Shown piece after piece: positions 1 to 7,371 of a stretch of 12,016 nt of DNA. A program made the position numbers and the translations under genes. The number at the start of each line of letters is the position of its first letter. Position 1 is the first letter of the stretch. The DNA comes from Bacteroidales bacterium (lineage in GTDB: Bacteria; Bacteroidota; Bacteroidia; Bacteroidales; UBA12481): NCBI GenBank assembly GCA_021160155.1, contig JAGHDB010000079.1, forward strand, positions 1-12,016, written 5' to 3'. Below the pieces are notes generated by a model that worked only from the letters and a program-made list of their open reading frames with translations, searched no databases and was not told the DNA's origin.

Positions 1-2084
1 GTCATAGGATCGTCCACATCTTTTTTCAGGGAGACGAAGACATTTTTGTGGCGCACATAGGGACCGAAGCGACCGATTCCGACCGTCACGGGTTCTTCTT
101 CAAAGTGCCCCAGTTCACGGGGTAATTTAAAGAGTGCCAGGGCTTCTTCGAGGGTTATGGTTTCAAGAAGCCGGCCGTTTGCGAGACGGGCAAATTTTGG
201 TTTTTGATCGTTTTGCTTGTCGCCGATCTGTGCCATCGGACCATACCGGCCGATTCTCACATACACCGGTTCTCCCGTATCAGGATGATGGCCCAGTAAG
301 CGTTCGCCCGAACTTCTGCCGGAGTTTTTCTCGGTGCTGTCAACCAGTTGGTGAAAAGGTTGATAGAAATTATCGATCATTTGATACCAGACGGTTTCTC
401 CTTCGGCAATACGGTCGAAATCCTCCTCTACCCGTGCGGTGAAGTTGTAATCCATGATATCAGGAAAGTGTTCCTGCAGAAAATCGGTCACTACCATTCC
501 GATATCGGTTGGAAAAAGTTTTCCTTTTTCGAACCCGGTTTTTTCGGTTTTCGCAGTGGAGATTATCTCTCCGTTTTTTTCGGTCAGCAGGTTGATGGTA
601 CGGGTATTTCCCGGGCGGTCTTCTTTTACCACATACTGGCGTGACTGGATGGTGCTGATGGTAGGAGCATAAGTTGACGGGCGCCCGATACCGAGTTCTT
701 CCATTTTCTTAACCAGGGAGGCTTCGGTATATCTCGGGGGATGATGAGTGAACCGTTGGATGGCTTCAATCCGGCCGAGGGTCAGCATACTTTCTTCGGT
801 CAGGGGAGGCAGAAGACCGGATTCATTCTCACCGGGATGATTGTTTCCGTTCTCATCGAAGCTTTCACGGTACACTTTCAGAAATCCGTCGAAAAGCAGC
901 ACTTCGCCGGTGGCTGTAAATTGTTCTTTTTTATCTGATACATTAATACTGACCGTGGTTTTTTCAAGCCGGGCTTCACTCATTTGCGAGGCCAGGGTCC
1001 TTTTCCGGATCAGATCGTATAATTTCTTCTCGTTAACTGAACCGCTGACATCAGTCTGGTCAATATAAGCAGGCCGGATGGCTTCGTGTGCTTCCTGTGC
1101 ACCTTTTGACCTGGTTTTGAACTGGCGTGTTTTCAGGTAAGCTTCTCCGTAGGAGTTCAGGATCTCTTTTTTAGCCGTATTACGGGCCAGTGAAGAGAGG
1201 TTCACCGAATCGGTACGCATGTAGGTGATTTTACCGGCTTCATACAGTTTTTGCGCCAGGGTCATGGTCTGGGATACCGAGAAACCGAATTTACGGCCGG
1301 CTTCCTGTTGCAGGGTAGAGGTGGTAAAAGGAGGTGCGGGAGATTTTTTGACCGGTTTCGTTTCAATAGCTCTTATGGTAAAATCTGCTTTCAGGCAATG
1401 TCTGAGAAATGCTTCGGCCTCTTCACGCTTTTTGAACCGTTGATTCAGTTCGGCTTTCAATTCGGGAGACTGGTTTTTTGAGCCGTTTACCTTAAAAACA
1501 GCCGTAACCCGGTAGGAAGATTCGGATGTAAAATGAAGAATTTCCCTTTCTCTTTCTACGATGAGTTTTACAGCTACACTCTGCACCCGTCCGGCTGAAA
1601 GTGAGGGTTTAATTTTTTTCCAGAGGACCGGACTTAATTCGAATCCCACCAGCCGGTCGAGCACCCGCCTTGCCTGCTGGGCATAAACCAGAGAGCGGTT
1701 AATGGACCGCGGTTGTTCAATGGCCTGCAGAATGGCTTCTTTGGTGATTTCGTGAAACACGATCCGCCGGATTTTTTCTTCAGGCAATTCTAAGACTTCA
1801 GCGAGATGCCAGGCGATAGCTTCTCCTTCACGGTCTTCGTCAGAAGCCAGCCAAACCCATTTGGAAGACGCCGCTAATTTTTTTAATTCGCTGACAATCT
1901 TATGTTTATCAGGAGAAATGATGTACCTGGGTTCGTAGTTCTTTGTCAAATTGATTCCAAATTCTTTTTTTGACAAATCACGGATATGTCCGAAGCTCGA
2001 CTTGACCTGAAAGTTCTTTCCCAAAAACTTTTCAATGGTTTTTGCCTTAGCCGGTGACTCTACAATTACAAGGTTTTCAGCCAT
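1..2084 (-). CDS. topA: DNA topoisomerase I (type IA), 3' end beyond window
   Basis: Relaxes negatively supercoiled DNA by cutting one strand through a 5'-phosphotyrosine link. 694 codons are readable from the ATG at 2082-2084 without a stop; the C-terminus lies outside the left edge. The N-terminus begins MAENLVIVESPAKAKT with the TOPRIM glutamate at residue 9, and the metal-binding DxDxE motif is D82-D84-E86 in SDEDREGE. The catalytic tyrosine is Y288 in GKITYMRTDS. LSAGRVQSVAVKLIVERE and EAHEAIRPA are family signatures. After the core, two C-terminal topoisomerase repeats carry GRYGP (612-616) and GRFGP (671-675). Only one cysteine is seen in the visible part, so the tetracysteine zinc ribbons of the E. 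coli enzyme are absent so far. It is divergent from the PBP gene. The identification is secure; only the end is missing. Confidence 0.97.
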   Translation of the reverse strand, partial: MAENLVIVESPAKAKTIEKFLGKNFQVKSSFGHIRDLSKKEFGINLTKNYEPRYIISPDKHKIVSELKKLAASSKWVWLASDEDREGEAIAWHLAEVLELPEEKIRRIVFHEITKEAILQAIEQPRSINRSLVYAQQARRVLDRLVGFELSPVLWKKIKPSLSAGRVQSVAVKLIVEREREILHFTSESSYRVTAVFKVNGSKNQSPELKAELNQRFKKREEAEAFLRHCLKADFTIRAIETKPVKKSPAPPFTTSTLQQEAGRKFGFSVSQTMTLAQKLYEAGKITYMRTDSVNLSSLARNTAKKEILNSYGEAYLKTRQFKTRSKGAQEAHEAIRPAYIDQTDVSGSVNEKKLYDLIRKRTLASQMSEARLEKTTVSINVSDKKEQFTATGEVLLFDGFLKVYRESFDENGNNHPGENESGLLPPLTEESMLTLGRIEAIQRFTHHPPRYTEASLVKKMEELGIGRPSTYAPTISTIQSRQYVVKEDRPGNTRTINLLTEKNGEIISTAKTEKTGFEKGKLFPTDIGMVVTDFLQEHFPDIMDYNFTARVEEDFDRIAEGETVWYQMIDNFYQPFHQLVDSTEKNSGRSSGERLLGHHPDTGEPVYVRIGRYGPMAQIGDKQNDQKPKFARLANGRLLETITLEEALALFKLPRELGHFEEEPVTVGIGRFGPYVRHKNVFVSLKKDVDDPM

Positions 2085-2112
2085 TTTACAAGGTTTCCTT
2101 TGAAAATCGCCA

Positions 2113-2121
2113 CAAAGGTTA
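2113..2121 (-). promoter_or_regulatory. possible topA -7 element (TAACCTTTG)
   Basis: On the minus strand this reads TA-ACC-TTTG, one base longer than the Bacteroidota -7 consensus TAnnTTTG. It ends 28 nt before the topA ATG, similar to the spacing of the stronger elements in this window. No convincing -33 TTTG lies at the right distance, so this is a weak call. Confidence 0.3.
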
Positions 2122-2180
2122 AAATAATTTTCATAACTATAAACGCGTTATGTTTTTCAAAATGGAAGAACAGAGCCGTC

Positions 2181-2188
2181 TAAATTTG
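2181..2188 (+). promoter_or_regulatory. promoter -7 element of the PBP1A gene (TAAATTTG)
   Basis: This is a perfect match to the Bacteroidota -7 consensus TAnnTTTG, ending 25 nt before the PBP1A ATG. The -33 region about 20 nt upstream is only T-rich (around 2153-2157) and lacks a clear TTTG. The predicted transcript would have a leader of about 20 nt with no obvious Shine-Dalgarno sequence. Confidence 0.6.
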
Positions 2189-2213
2189 TAATTTTGAAAC
2201 CAAACTGAAGTAT

Positions 2214-4547
2214 ATGACCAGGAAAGCCAAAAAACATTACCGGAAATATGTCCGGTGGTTTTGGGGATTATACGTGGGCGGAATTCTGCTGCTGGTTTTG
2301 TTATTTGTTTTTATTGCATCCGGCAAGCTGGGATTTATGCCCTCTTTTACCGAACTTGAAAACCCGGAGATCAGCCTGGCTACCCAGGTGATCTCTTCTG
2401 ACGGTTCGGTACTGGGTACTTATTACTACCAGGAGAACCGGCGTTTGGTACAGTACCGTGACATCTCTCCTTTTTTAATCAATGCATTGATATCGGTTGA
2501 AGATGAGCGTTTTTACCGTCATTCGGGAATTGATTTTCGCGGATTGGCCAGGGTATTGGTAAAGAGTCTTATAATGGGACGTGAAACCGGGGGAGGCAGT
2601 ACCATCACCCAACAATTGGGCAAGTTATTGTTCCCGAGGGAGGAGTATCATAACCCCGTTAAATTTGCCATCCGCAAATTCAGGGAATGGGTGATTGCCG
2701 TGAAGCTGGAGAAGACTTTTACCAAAGAGGAGATACTGACTTTATACCTGAACAAATATGATTTTATTTACAATGCGTCCGGGGTAGAGTCAGCCAGTTA
2801 TGTATATTTCAACAAGTCTCCGGCAAGGCTGAGCATTGAAGAAGCTGCCGTGCTGGCGGCGCTGGCAAAAAATCCCTCCTTATACAATCCGCTGAGGTTT
2901 GAAGATAATGCATTGAAGCGGAGAAATCTGATCCTGGATAAGATGAAGGAGCAGAAATATGCAGATGCGGCACTGGTGGATTCAGTCAAGCAACTTGCGA
3001 TCCATACCGATTATCATGCGGTGGATCATAATATTGGTCCGGCTACCTATTTCAGGGAATATTTACGGAATTTACTGACTGAACCGAGGCCGCAGCGAAA
3101 TGCAAAAGATGCGGCAGCGTGGGATTCGGATCCGTTACGCGGATGGTGCCGGAAAAATTTCAAAAAGGACGGCACTCCTTATAATTTATATCGTGACGGA
3201 TTGAAGATTTATACCACGATTGATTCACGGATGCAGCAATATGCGGAGGAGGCGGTTGTGGAACATCTCAGGGACCAGTTGCAACCTGAATTGGAGAGTG
3301 AGTTCAGATGGAACCGCAAGGCTCCTTTTCCCGAGAATTATACGAAGGAGCAGATTAACCGGCAGATGGCGATGACGCGAACCTGGAGTGAGCGTTACCG
3401 GGTACACCGGTACGAGCAGGGGTTGTCGGAAGATTCTATCCGGAAATTGTTTGACACGCCGGTCAGGATGCGGATCTTCACCTGGAAAGGGGATGTGGAT
3501 ACGGTGATGACTCCCAATGATTCGATCCGGTATTACAAACGTTTTCTGCGTGCGGCCTTTATGGCGGTTGTACCTCAGACCGGGCAGGTGAAGGCATATG
3601 TGGGAGGTGTTGATTTCAGGCATTTTAAGTATGACCAGATCATGCAGGGGAAACGGCAGGTAGGGTCGGTTTTTAAGCCCTTTGTATATACTTTGGCCAT
3701 GGAACATGGCTATTCACCCTGTTACCGGCTGCCCAATATCCACTATTTTATCGAAGGAAATTTTGGGGGTAAGGATACTATTTACCAGCCAAAATTCAGC
3801 TCGACGAAAGAGCTGGACGGTAAAATGGTGACGCTGAAGCAGGGATTGGGGAAATCGCTGAACCAGATATCGGTATGGGTCATCAAACAGTTTAATCCTG
3901 AGTCGGTCATTAATATTGCACGTAAAATGGGGATCCGGTCGGAGATTCAACCCAACTGGTCAATTTGTGTGGGGGCGGTAGAACTTCCTGTTTATGAAGT
4001 GGTTGGAGCCTTCACGGTTTTTGCCAATAAAGGTATCTGGGTGAAACCCTATTTTGTTACCCGCATTGAGGATCAGGATGGCAATTTGCTGGCTTCATTC
4101 AGGCCCAAAGAACAGGTGGCGATTGATGAGGTGACTGCATACAAGATGTTGGATATGATGCAATATACCACCAGTACGCAGGGTACCGGGCGACGGCTTA
4201 GGAATACGTATCATTTTACCAATCCCATTGCCGGGAAAACCGGAACGACCAATGACAATGCCGACGGGTGGTTTGTGGGGATTGTGCCGAATCTCGTAGG
4301 AGGTGCCTGGACCGGCGGTGAAGACCGGTCGATCCGGTTTAAAAGTAATCTGCTGGGTCAGGGTTCCAACATGGCTCTTCCGATCTGGGCCCGTTTCATG
4401 AAAAAAGTATATGCCGACAGCACGCTGAATGTTTCTCAGGAGCCTTTTGAGAAACCGCTGAATTTTAATCTGGATTTGAATTGTGATGATACGGTGAAGC
4501 AGAAAGTACGGAAGGATGACTGGGACGAAGAATTTCTGCTTCCTTAA
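2214..4547 (+). CDS. bifunctional class A penicillin-binding protein (PBP1A-like)
   Basis: Polymerises lipid II into glycan strands and cross-links the stem peptides, acting at the outer face of the inner membrane. The 777-residue protein has a short basic cytoplasmic N-terminus, one membrane segment at about 17-36, then a GT51 glycosyltransferase domain (about 60-235). That domain shows the catalytic glutamate E96 in EDERFY, H103, and GGGSTITQQ (126-134). The transpeptidase domain (about 445-730) has all three active-site motifs: SxxK at S485-K488 (GSVFK), SxN at S548-N550, and KTG at 675-677 (GKTGTT). The linker between the domains is long, about 200 residues. Length is normal for the family. 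A perfect -7 element lies just upstream. Its TAA stop overlaps the radA stop in the opposite orientation. Family assignment is certain; the 1A subclass is by overall resemblance. Confidence 0.96.
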   Translation: MTRKAKKHYRKYVRWFWGLYVGGILLLVLLFVFIASGKLGFMPSFTELENPEISLATQVISSDGSVLGTYYYQENRRLVQYRDISPFLINALISVEDERFYRHSGIDFRGLARVLVKSLIMGRETGGGSTITQQLGKLLFPREEYHNPVKFAIRKFREWVIAVKLEKTFTKEEILTLYLNKYDFIYNASGVESASYVYFNKSPARLSIEEAAVLAALAKNPSLYNPLRFEDNALKRRNLILDKMKEQKYADAALVDSVKQLAIHTDYHAVDHNIGPATYFREYLRNLLTEPRPQRNAKDAAAWDSDPLRGWCRKNFKKDGTPYNLYRDGLKIYTTIDSRMQQYAEEAVVEHLRDQLQPELESEFRWNRKAPFPENYTKEQINRQMAMTRTWSERYRVHRYEQGLSEDSIRKLFDTPVRMRIFTWKGDVDTVMTPNDSIRYYKRFLRAAFMAVVPQTGQVKAYVGGVDFRHFKYDQIMQGKRQVGSVFKPFVYTLAMEHGYSPCYRLPNIHYFIEGNFGGKDTIYQPKFSSTKELDGKMVTLKQGLGKSLNQISVWVIKQFNPESVINIARKMGIRSEIQPNWSICVGAVELPVYEVVGAFTVFANKGIWVKPYFVTRIEDQDGNLLASFRPKEQVAIDEVTAYKMLDMMQYTTSTQGTGRRLRNTYHFTNPIAGKTGTTNDNADGWFVGIVPNLVGGAWTGGEDRSIRFKSNLLGQGSNMALPIWARFMKKVYADSTLNVSQEPFEKPLNFNLDLNCDDTVKQKVRKDDWDEEFLLP

Positions 4548-5893
4548 ATTAATTGTTTGATCAGGTCTCCCATATGCCGTACGGGCGTGATCTCGATTTT
4601 ATACCGGTTCTGTTGCAATCCTTTCCGGTTATGAAACGGGATCAGGATCCGTTCAAATCCCAGCCGGGTTGCTTCACTGATCCGCTGGTCGATCCGGTTG
4701 ACCGGCCGGATTTCACCTGATAATCCGATTTCACCGGTGAAGCAGATATTCTGTCCGAGGGAGAGGTTTTTATCCGAAGAGAGAATAGCGGCCACGACTG
4801 CCAGATCAGCAGCCGGATCAGTTACCCGGAGCCCGCCTGCCATATTGATAAACACATCTTTAGACGATAATTTAAATCCCGCCCGTTTTTCAAGAACGGC
4901 CAGCAACATATTCAGCCGGCGGTTGTCAAAACCGGTAGTAGTCCGTTGCGGGGTAGCATATACGGAAGAGCTGACCAATGCCTGAATTTCAATCAACATG
5001 GGGCGCTGGCCTTCGATAAAAACGGATATTGCATTGCCACTCAGTCCGGTATCCCGGCAGGATAGTAAAAACTCCGAAGGATTAGGCACTTCCAGCAGTC
5101 CGGATCCGCTCATTTCAAAGATACCCAGCTCATCCGTGGATCCGTAACGGTTTTTCAGCGACCGGAGCACGCGGTACTGGTGTTGGTGGTCACCTTCAAA
5201 CCGGAGTACCGTATCTACGATATGTTCAAGCACTTTCGGTCCGGCCAGATGGCCCTCTTTATTAATGTGTCCGATCAGGATCACGGGCAGGTTGGTACTT
5301 TTGGCCTGTTTCATGATCTCTGCCGTACACTCGCGGATTTGCGTAATGGTGCCGGCAGAGCTTTCGGCCCGTTCACTGACCATAGTTTGGATCGAATCGA
5401 TGATCAGCAGGTCGGGATTCAATTCGGTGACCTGGCGGAGCAGGTTATCGAGTGAGGTTTCGGATAAAAGAAAAAACCCGTCGTGGTCTTCACCGATGCG
5501 TCCGGCGCGTAATTTTAATTGTTCGGGACTCTCTTCGCCGGACACATACAGTACTTTACGTGTGGTCAGTTTGAGTGCCAGTTGTAATACCAGGGTGGAT
5601 TTTCCAATGCCCGGTTCTCCGCCGATCAACACCAGCGCCCCGGGTACCAGTCCGCCTCCCACCACCCGGTCGAATTCATTCACCCCTGTTTGTATCCTTG
5701 ATCTGGCATGGGATTCAATATCCGGCAGCCTGAGAGGCTTTGACGGAGTCAGCGGCTGAGCCCGTGAGGATACCTGACTTTTCTGCACCACCTCCTCTAC
5801 ATAAGTATTCCATTCGCCACATGAAGGGCATCGGCCGATCCATTTTGCTGCCTGGGCACCGCAGTTTTGGCAGACATAGATGGATTTGGACAT
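4544..5893 (-). CDS. radA: DNA repair protein RadA (RecA-like branch-migration helicase)
   Basis: RadA is a RecA-related ATPase that helps process recombination intermediates and drives branch migration in DNA repair. The 449-residue product matches the usual family length. In order it shows an N-terminal zinc finger with C8-x2-C11 and C22-x2-C25, a Walker A motif GGEPGIGKST (91-100), a Walker B strand LLIIDSI (about 163-168), the RadA-specific KNRYG motif (247-251), and a C-terminal Lon-protease-like domain (about 270-449) containing GLRVTDPAADLAV. All key motifs are intact. It is tail-to-tail with the PBP gene, overlapping by 4 bp. It follows panD on the same strand after a 71-nt gap filled by a TTTAG repeat array. 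I see no TAnnTTTG element in that gap, so co-transcription with panD is likely. Confidence 0.97.
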   Translation of the reverse strand: MSKSIYVCQNCGAQAAKWIGRCPSCGEWNTYVEEVVQKSQVSSRAQPLTPSKPLRLPDIESHARSRIQTGVNEFDRVVGGGLVPGALVLIGGEPGIGKSTLVLQLALKLTTRKVLYVSGEESPEQLKLRAGRIGEDHDGFFLLSETSLDNLLRQVTELNPDLLIIDSIQTMVSERAESSAGTITQIRECTAEIMKQAKSTNLPVILIGHINKEGHLAGPKVLEHIVDTVLRFEGDHQHQYRVLRSLKNRYGSTDELGIFEMSGSGLLEVPNPSEFLLSCRDTGLSGNAISVFIEGQRPMLIEIQALVSSSVYATPQRTTTGFDNRRLNMLLAVLEKRAGFKLSSKDVFINMAGGLRVTDPAADLAVVAAILSSDKNLSLGQNICFTGEIGLSGEIRPVNRIDQRISEATRLGFERILIPFHNRKGLQQNRYKIEITPVRHMGDLIKQLI

Positions 5894-5895
5894 GA

Positions 5896-5970
5896 TTTAG
5901 GGAGGGTTTAGGGAAGGTTTAGGGAAGTTTAGAAGGTTTAGGAGGTTTAGGAGGTTTAGGGGGTTTAGGT
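5896..5970. repeat. G-rich TTTAG tandem array in the panD-radA gap
   Basis: Eight TTTAG cores begin at 5896, 5907, 5918, 5928, 5937, 5946, 5955 and 5964, so the period is 11, 11, 10, then 9 four times. A degenerate ninth core (TTTAT) sits at 5974. The regular part is the 9-mer GGTTTAGGA or GGTTTAGG(G/T), in four abutting copies from 5935 to 5970. It fills the whole gap between radA's ATG and panD's stop, and the TAA stop of panD (5965-5967, minus) lies inside the eighth core. On the plus strand GGG runs at 5900, 5904, 5911 and 5922 could form a G-quadruplex. Function is unknown. Confidence 0.9.
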
Positions 5971-6315
5971 GAGTTTATTGGTCTGGGTGTCGGGGAAGAC
6001 GAGAGTGGGTTGATGTTGTTTGGCTTCTTCGGCATCCATTATGGCGTAGGAGATAATGATCACTACGTCTCCGATTTCGGCTTTACGGGCGGCGGGACCG
6101 TTCAGGCAGATCTGGCCGGATCCTCTTTCTCCTTTAATCACGTAAGTTTCAAGGCGTTCGCCATTATTCAGGTTCACCACCTGAACTTTTTCATTTTCAA
6201 TGATCCGGGCGGCATCCATCAGGGCTTCATCAATGGTAATAGACCCTACGTATTGCAGGTTGGCATCGGTAATGGTTACCTTGTGGATCTTGGATTTGCA
6301 AATTTCAATATACAT
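5965..6315 (-). CDS. panD: aspartate 1-decarboxylase precursor
   Basis: Converts L-aspartate to beta-alanine and CO2, supplying one half of pantothenate. It is a pyruvoyl enzyme made by self-cleavage of a precursor. I choose the ATG at 6313-6315 ([11 protein letters not shown]), giving 116 residues. With this start the self-cleavage site YVGS falls at G24-S25, and K9, H11, Y22, R54, T57, Y58 and N72 all land on the E. coli residue numbers, so the start and the active site agree. The frame extends upstream to a TTG at 6337-6339, but that codon lies within the predicted -7 promoter element and is rejected. It lies 69 nt downstream of panC on the same strand, with its own promoter in the gap. 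The C-terminus ends against a repeat array that provides the stop codon. Confidence 0.96.
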   Translation of the reverse strand: MYIEICKSKIHKVTITDANLQYVGSITIDEALMDAARIIENEKVQVVNLNNGERLETYVIKGERGSGQICLNGPAARKAEIGDVVIIISYAIMDAEEAKQHQPTLVFPDTQTNKLT

Positions 6316-6336
6316 ATCCGTATTTAATAGTCGGGA

Positions 6337-6368
6337 CAAAGTTATAAACTCTTATTATCCAAAACAAC
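6337..6368 (-). promoter_or_regulatory. panD promoter (GTTG-N20-TAACTTTG)
   Basis: On the minus strand a perfect TAnnTTTG element (TAACTTTG, 6337-6344) is preceded after 20 nt by GTTG (6365-6368), three of four matches to the -33 TTTG. The element ends 21 nt before the panD ATG. This suggests panD, probably with radA, can be transcribed separately from panC. Confidence 0.55.
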
Positions 6369-6378
6369 TAAGTTTTGG
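6359..6378. other. hairpin in the panC-panD gap
   Basis: CCAAAAC (6359-6365) and GTTTTGG (6372-6378) form a perfect 7-bp stem with a 6-nt loop, beginning 6 nt after the panC stop. No T-run follows on the minus strand, so it is a poor intrinsic terminator. It overlaps the -33 region of the panD promoter, so it could instead be an operator or an attenuating structure. Its function is not established. Confidence 0.45.
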
Positions 6379-6384
6379 GACTGT

Positions 6385-7242
6385 TTATTCAGGAGGCCTC
6401 ATTCGCATGTTGTCAATCAGTCTGATTTGTCCGGCATAGGCGGCGATGAAGCAACGGACCGGCGTGTTTTGATCCCATTGGGCGACCGGTTGCAGGGTCA
6501 GTTCATCGGCTATCTCCACATATTCGGTTGTGATGCCCGGGGCCTGGTCAATCATCTCCCTGATCTGCCTGACCAGTTGACCGGGGGATAGTTGATTTGC
6601 CGCCGACCGGGCCGACAGAAGTGCCTGGTGTATGATCGCGGCAAACGGGCGGATCTCCCCGGGGATTCTGATATTTCTTGAGCTCATAGCCAGTCCGTCC
6701 GGTTCACGGACGATCGGACAGGCAATCAGGCTGACCGGGTGGTGTTGCAATTCAATCAGACGGCGGATGACCATTATTTGCTGAAAGTCTTTTTCGCCGA
6801 AATAGGCCCGGTCGGGGGTGGTGATATTGAAGAGTTTATCCACCACGATGGCCACTCCGTTAAAATGGCCGGGCCTGTATGCGCCTTCCATGACCGTTGC
6901 CACCGGTCCCAGATTGAAAGTACGCGTATCGGGTTCGGGATACATTTCCCGGACATCCGGCATGAAAACCAGGTCGTGAGGGCGAAGCAGCGGATTCAGC
7001 AATTGAAGATCCCGCTCGGGATCCCGGGGATAATTTTTCAGGTCATCGGGATTATTAAACTGAATGGGATTGATAAAAATAGTGACAACGACGGCTTCAT
7101 TTTCATGAAGTGCTTTTTTTACGAGCTCAAGATGGCCTGCATGAAGAGCACCCATGGTAGGTACCAGTCCGATTGACCGCTGTGCTGCTTTCAGGCGGTT
7201 CAGCTCATTGCGGAGCGGTTTGATATGACTGAAGGATTTCAT
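6385..7242 (-). CDS. panC: pantothenate synthetase (pantoate--beta-alanine ligase)
   Basis: Joins pantoate and beta-alanine using ATP, via a pantoyl-adenylate, to give pantothenate for coenzyme A synthesis; it uses the beta-alanine made by the neighbouring PanD. From the ATG at 7240-7242 the protein has 285 residues, normal for the family. Visible motifs are VPTMGALHAGH with the HxGH-type nucleotide-binding signature (H34-H37), FINPIQF (about 56-62), the FGEKDFQQ segment (148-155), and the KMSKS-like MSSRN (186-190). The frame continues upstream to a TTG at 7264-7266, but that codon is inside the predicted -7 element, and the family normally begins close to the chosen methionine. No panB is seen in the window. 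Certain family assignment. Confidence 0.97.
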   Translation of the reverse strand: MKSFSHIKPLRNELNRLKAAQRSIGLVPTMGALHAGHLELVKKALHENEAVVVTIFINPIQFNNPDDLKNYPRDPERDLQLLNPLLRPHDLVFMPDVREMYPEPDTRTFNLGPVATVMEGAYRPGHFNGVAIVVDKLFNITTPDRAYFGEKDFQQIMVIRRLIELQHHPVSLIACPIVREPDGLAMSSRNIRIPGEIRPFAAIIHQALLSARSAANQLSPGQLVRQIREMIDQAPGITTEYVEIADELTLQPVAQWDQNTPVRCFIAAYAGQIRLIDNMRMRPPE

Positions 7243-7263
7243 GATCCGGGGTGAAAATGCGGA

Positions 7264-7271
7264 CAAAAATA
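7264..7271 (-). promoter_or_regulatory. panC promoter -7 element (TATTTTTG)
   Basis: A perfect TAnnTTTG on the minus strand ends 21 nt before the panC ATG, the same distance as for panD. No clear -33 TTTG is visible. It lies in the divergent region shared with the GT5-like operon. Confidence 0.5.
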
Positions 7272-7312
7272 ATGAATATATTGTTGATAACCGGATCCGC
7301 TGTTGTTAATAA

Positions 7313-7345
7313 GTTGAAGATTAAGGCAATTTTTTACTAATTTTG
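7313..7345 (+). promoter_or_regulatory. promoter of the GT5-DUF4270-glmS operon (GTTG-N21-TAATTTTG)
   Basis: A perfect TAnnTTTG element (TAATTTTG, 7338-7345) is preceded after 21 nt by GTTG (7313-7316). It ends 26 nt before the ATG at 7372 but only 8 nt before the ATG at 7354, which favours the later start. A 12-bp palindrome overlaps its downstream end. Confidence 0.6.
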
Positions 7346-7354
7346 CGTACGCAA
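7343..7354. promoter_or_regulatory. 12-bp perfect palindrome at the predicted transcription start
   Basis: TTGCGTACGCAA is perfectly self-complementary. It overlaps the last three bases of the -7 element and covers the predicted start of transcription, a position where a dimeric repressor could block initiation. I know of no regulator assigned to this sequence, so the operator role is inference. Confidence 0.4.
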
Positions 7355-7371
7355 TGATAAAATCCGGCAGG

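Noticed and set aside
2121..2131. Palindrome AAAATAATTTT in the topA-PBP1A gap
   Set aside because: It is an A/T-only palindrome in an A/T-rich promoter region and could easily arise by chance.
3225..3707. A 160-residue open frame on the minus strand inside the PBP gene
   Set aside because: It is antisense to a protein with intact domains and motifs, and its translation has no recognisable family or start signal.
5896..5970. The TTTAG array as a CRISPR array or a true telomere
   Set aside because: The units are only 9-11 nt and abut each other with no unique spacers, and the array is internal between two housekeeping genes.
6010..6327. An open frame on the plus strand opposite panD
   Set aside because: It lies wholly antisense to a panD gene whose active-site residues are all conserved; no promoter or family support.
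6316..6339. Longer panD beginning at the TTG at 6337-6339
   Set aside because: It would shift the self-cleavage site away from G24-S25, and the codon lies within the predicted -7 promoter element.
7243..7266. Longer panC beginning at the TTG at 7264-7266
   Set aside because: The codon lies inside a perfect TAnnTTTG element, and family members start near the ATG at 7240-7242.
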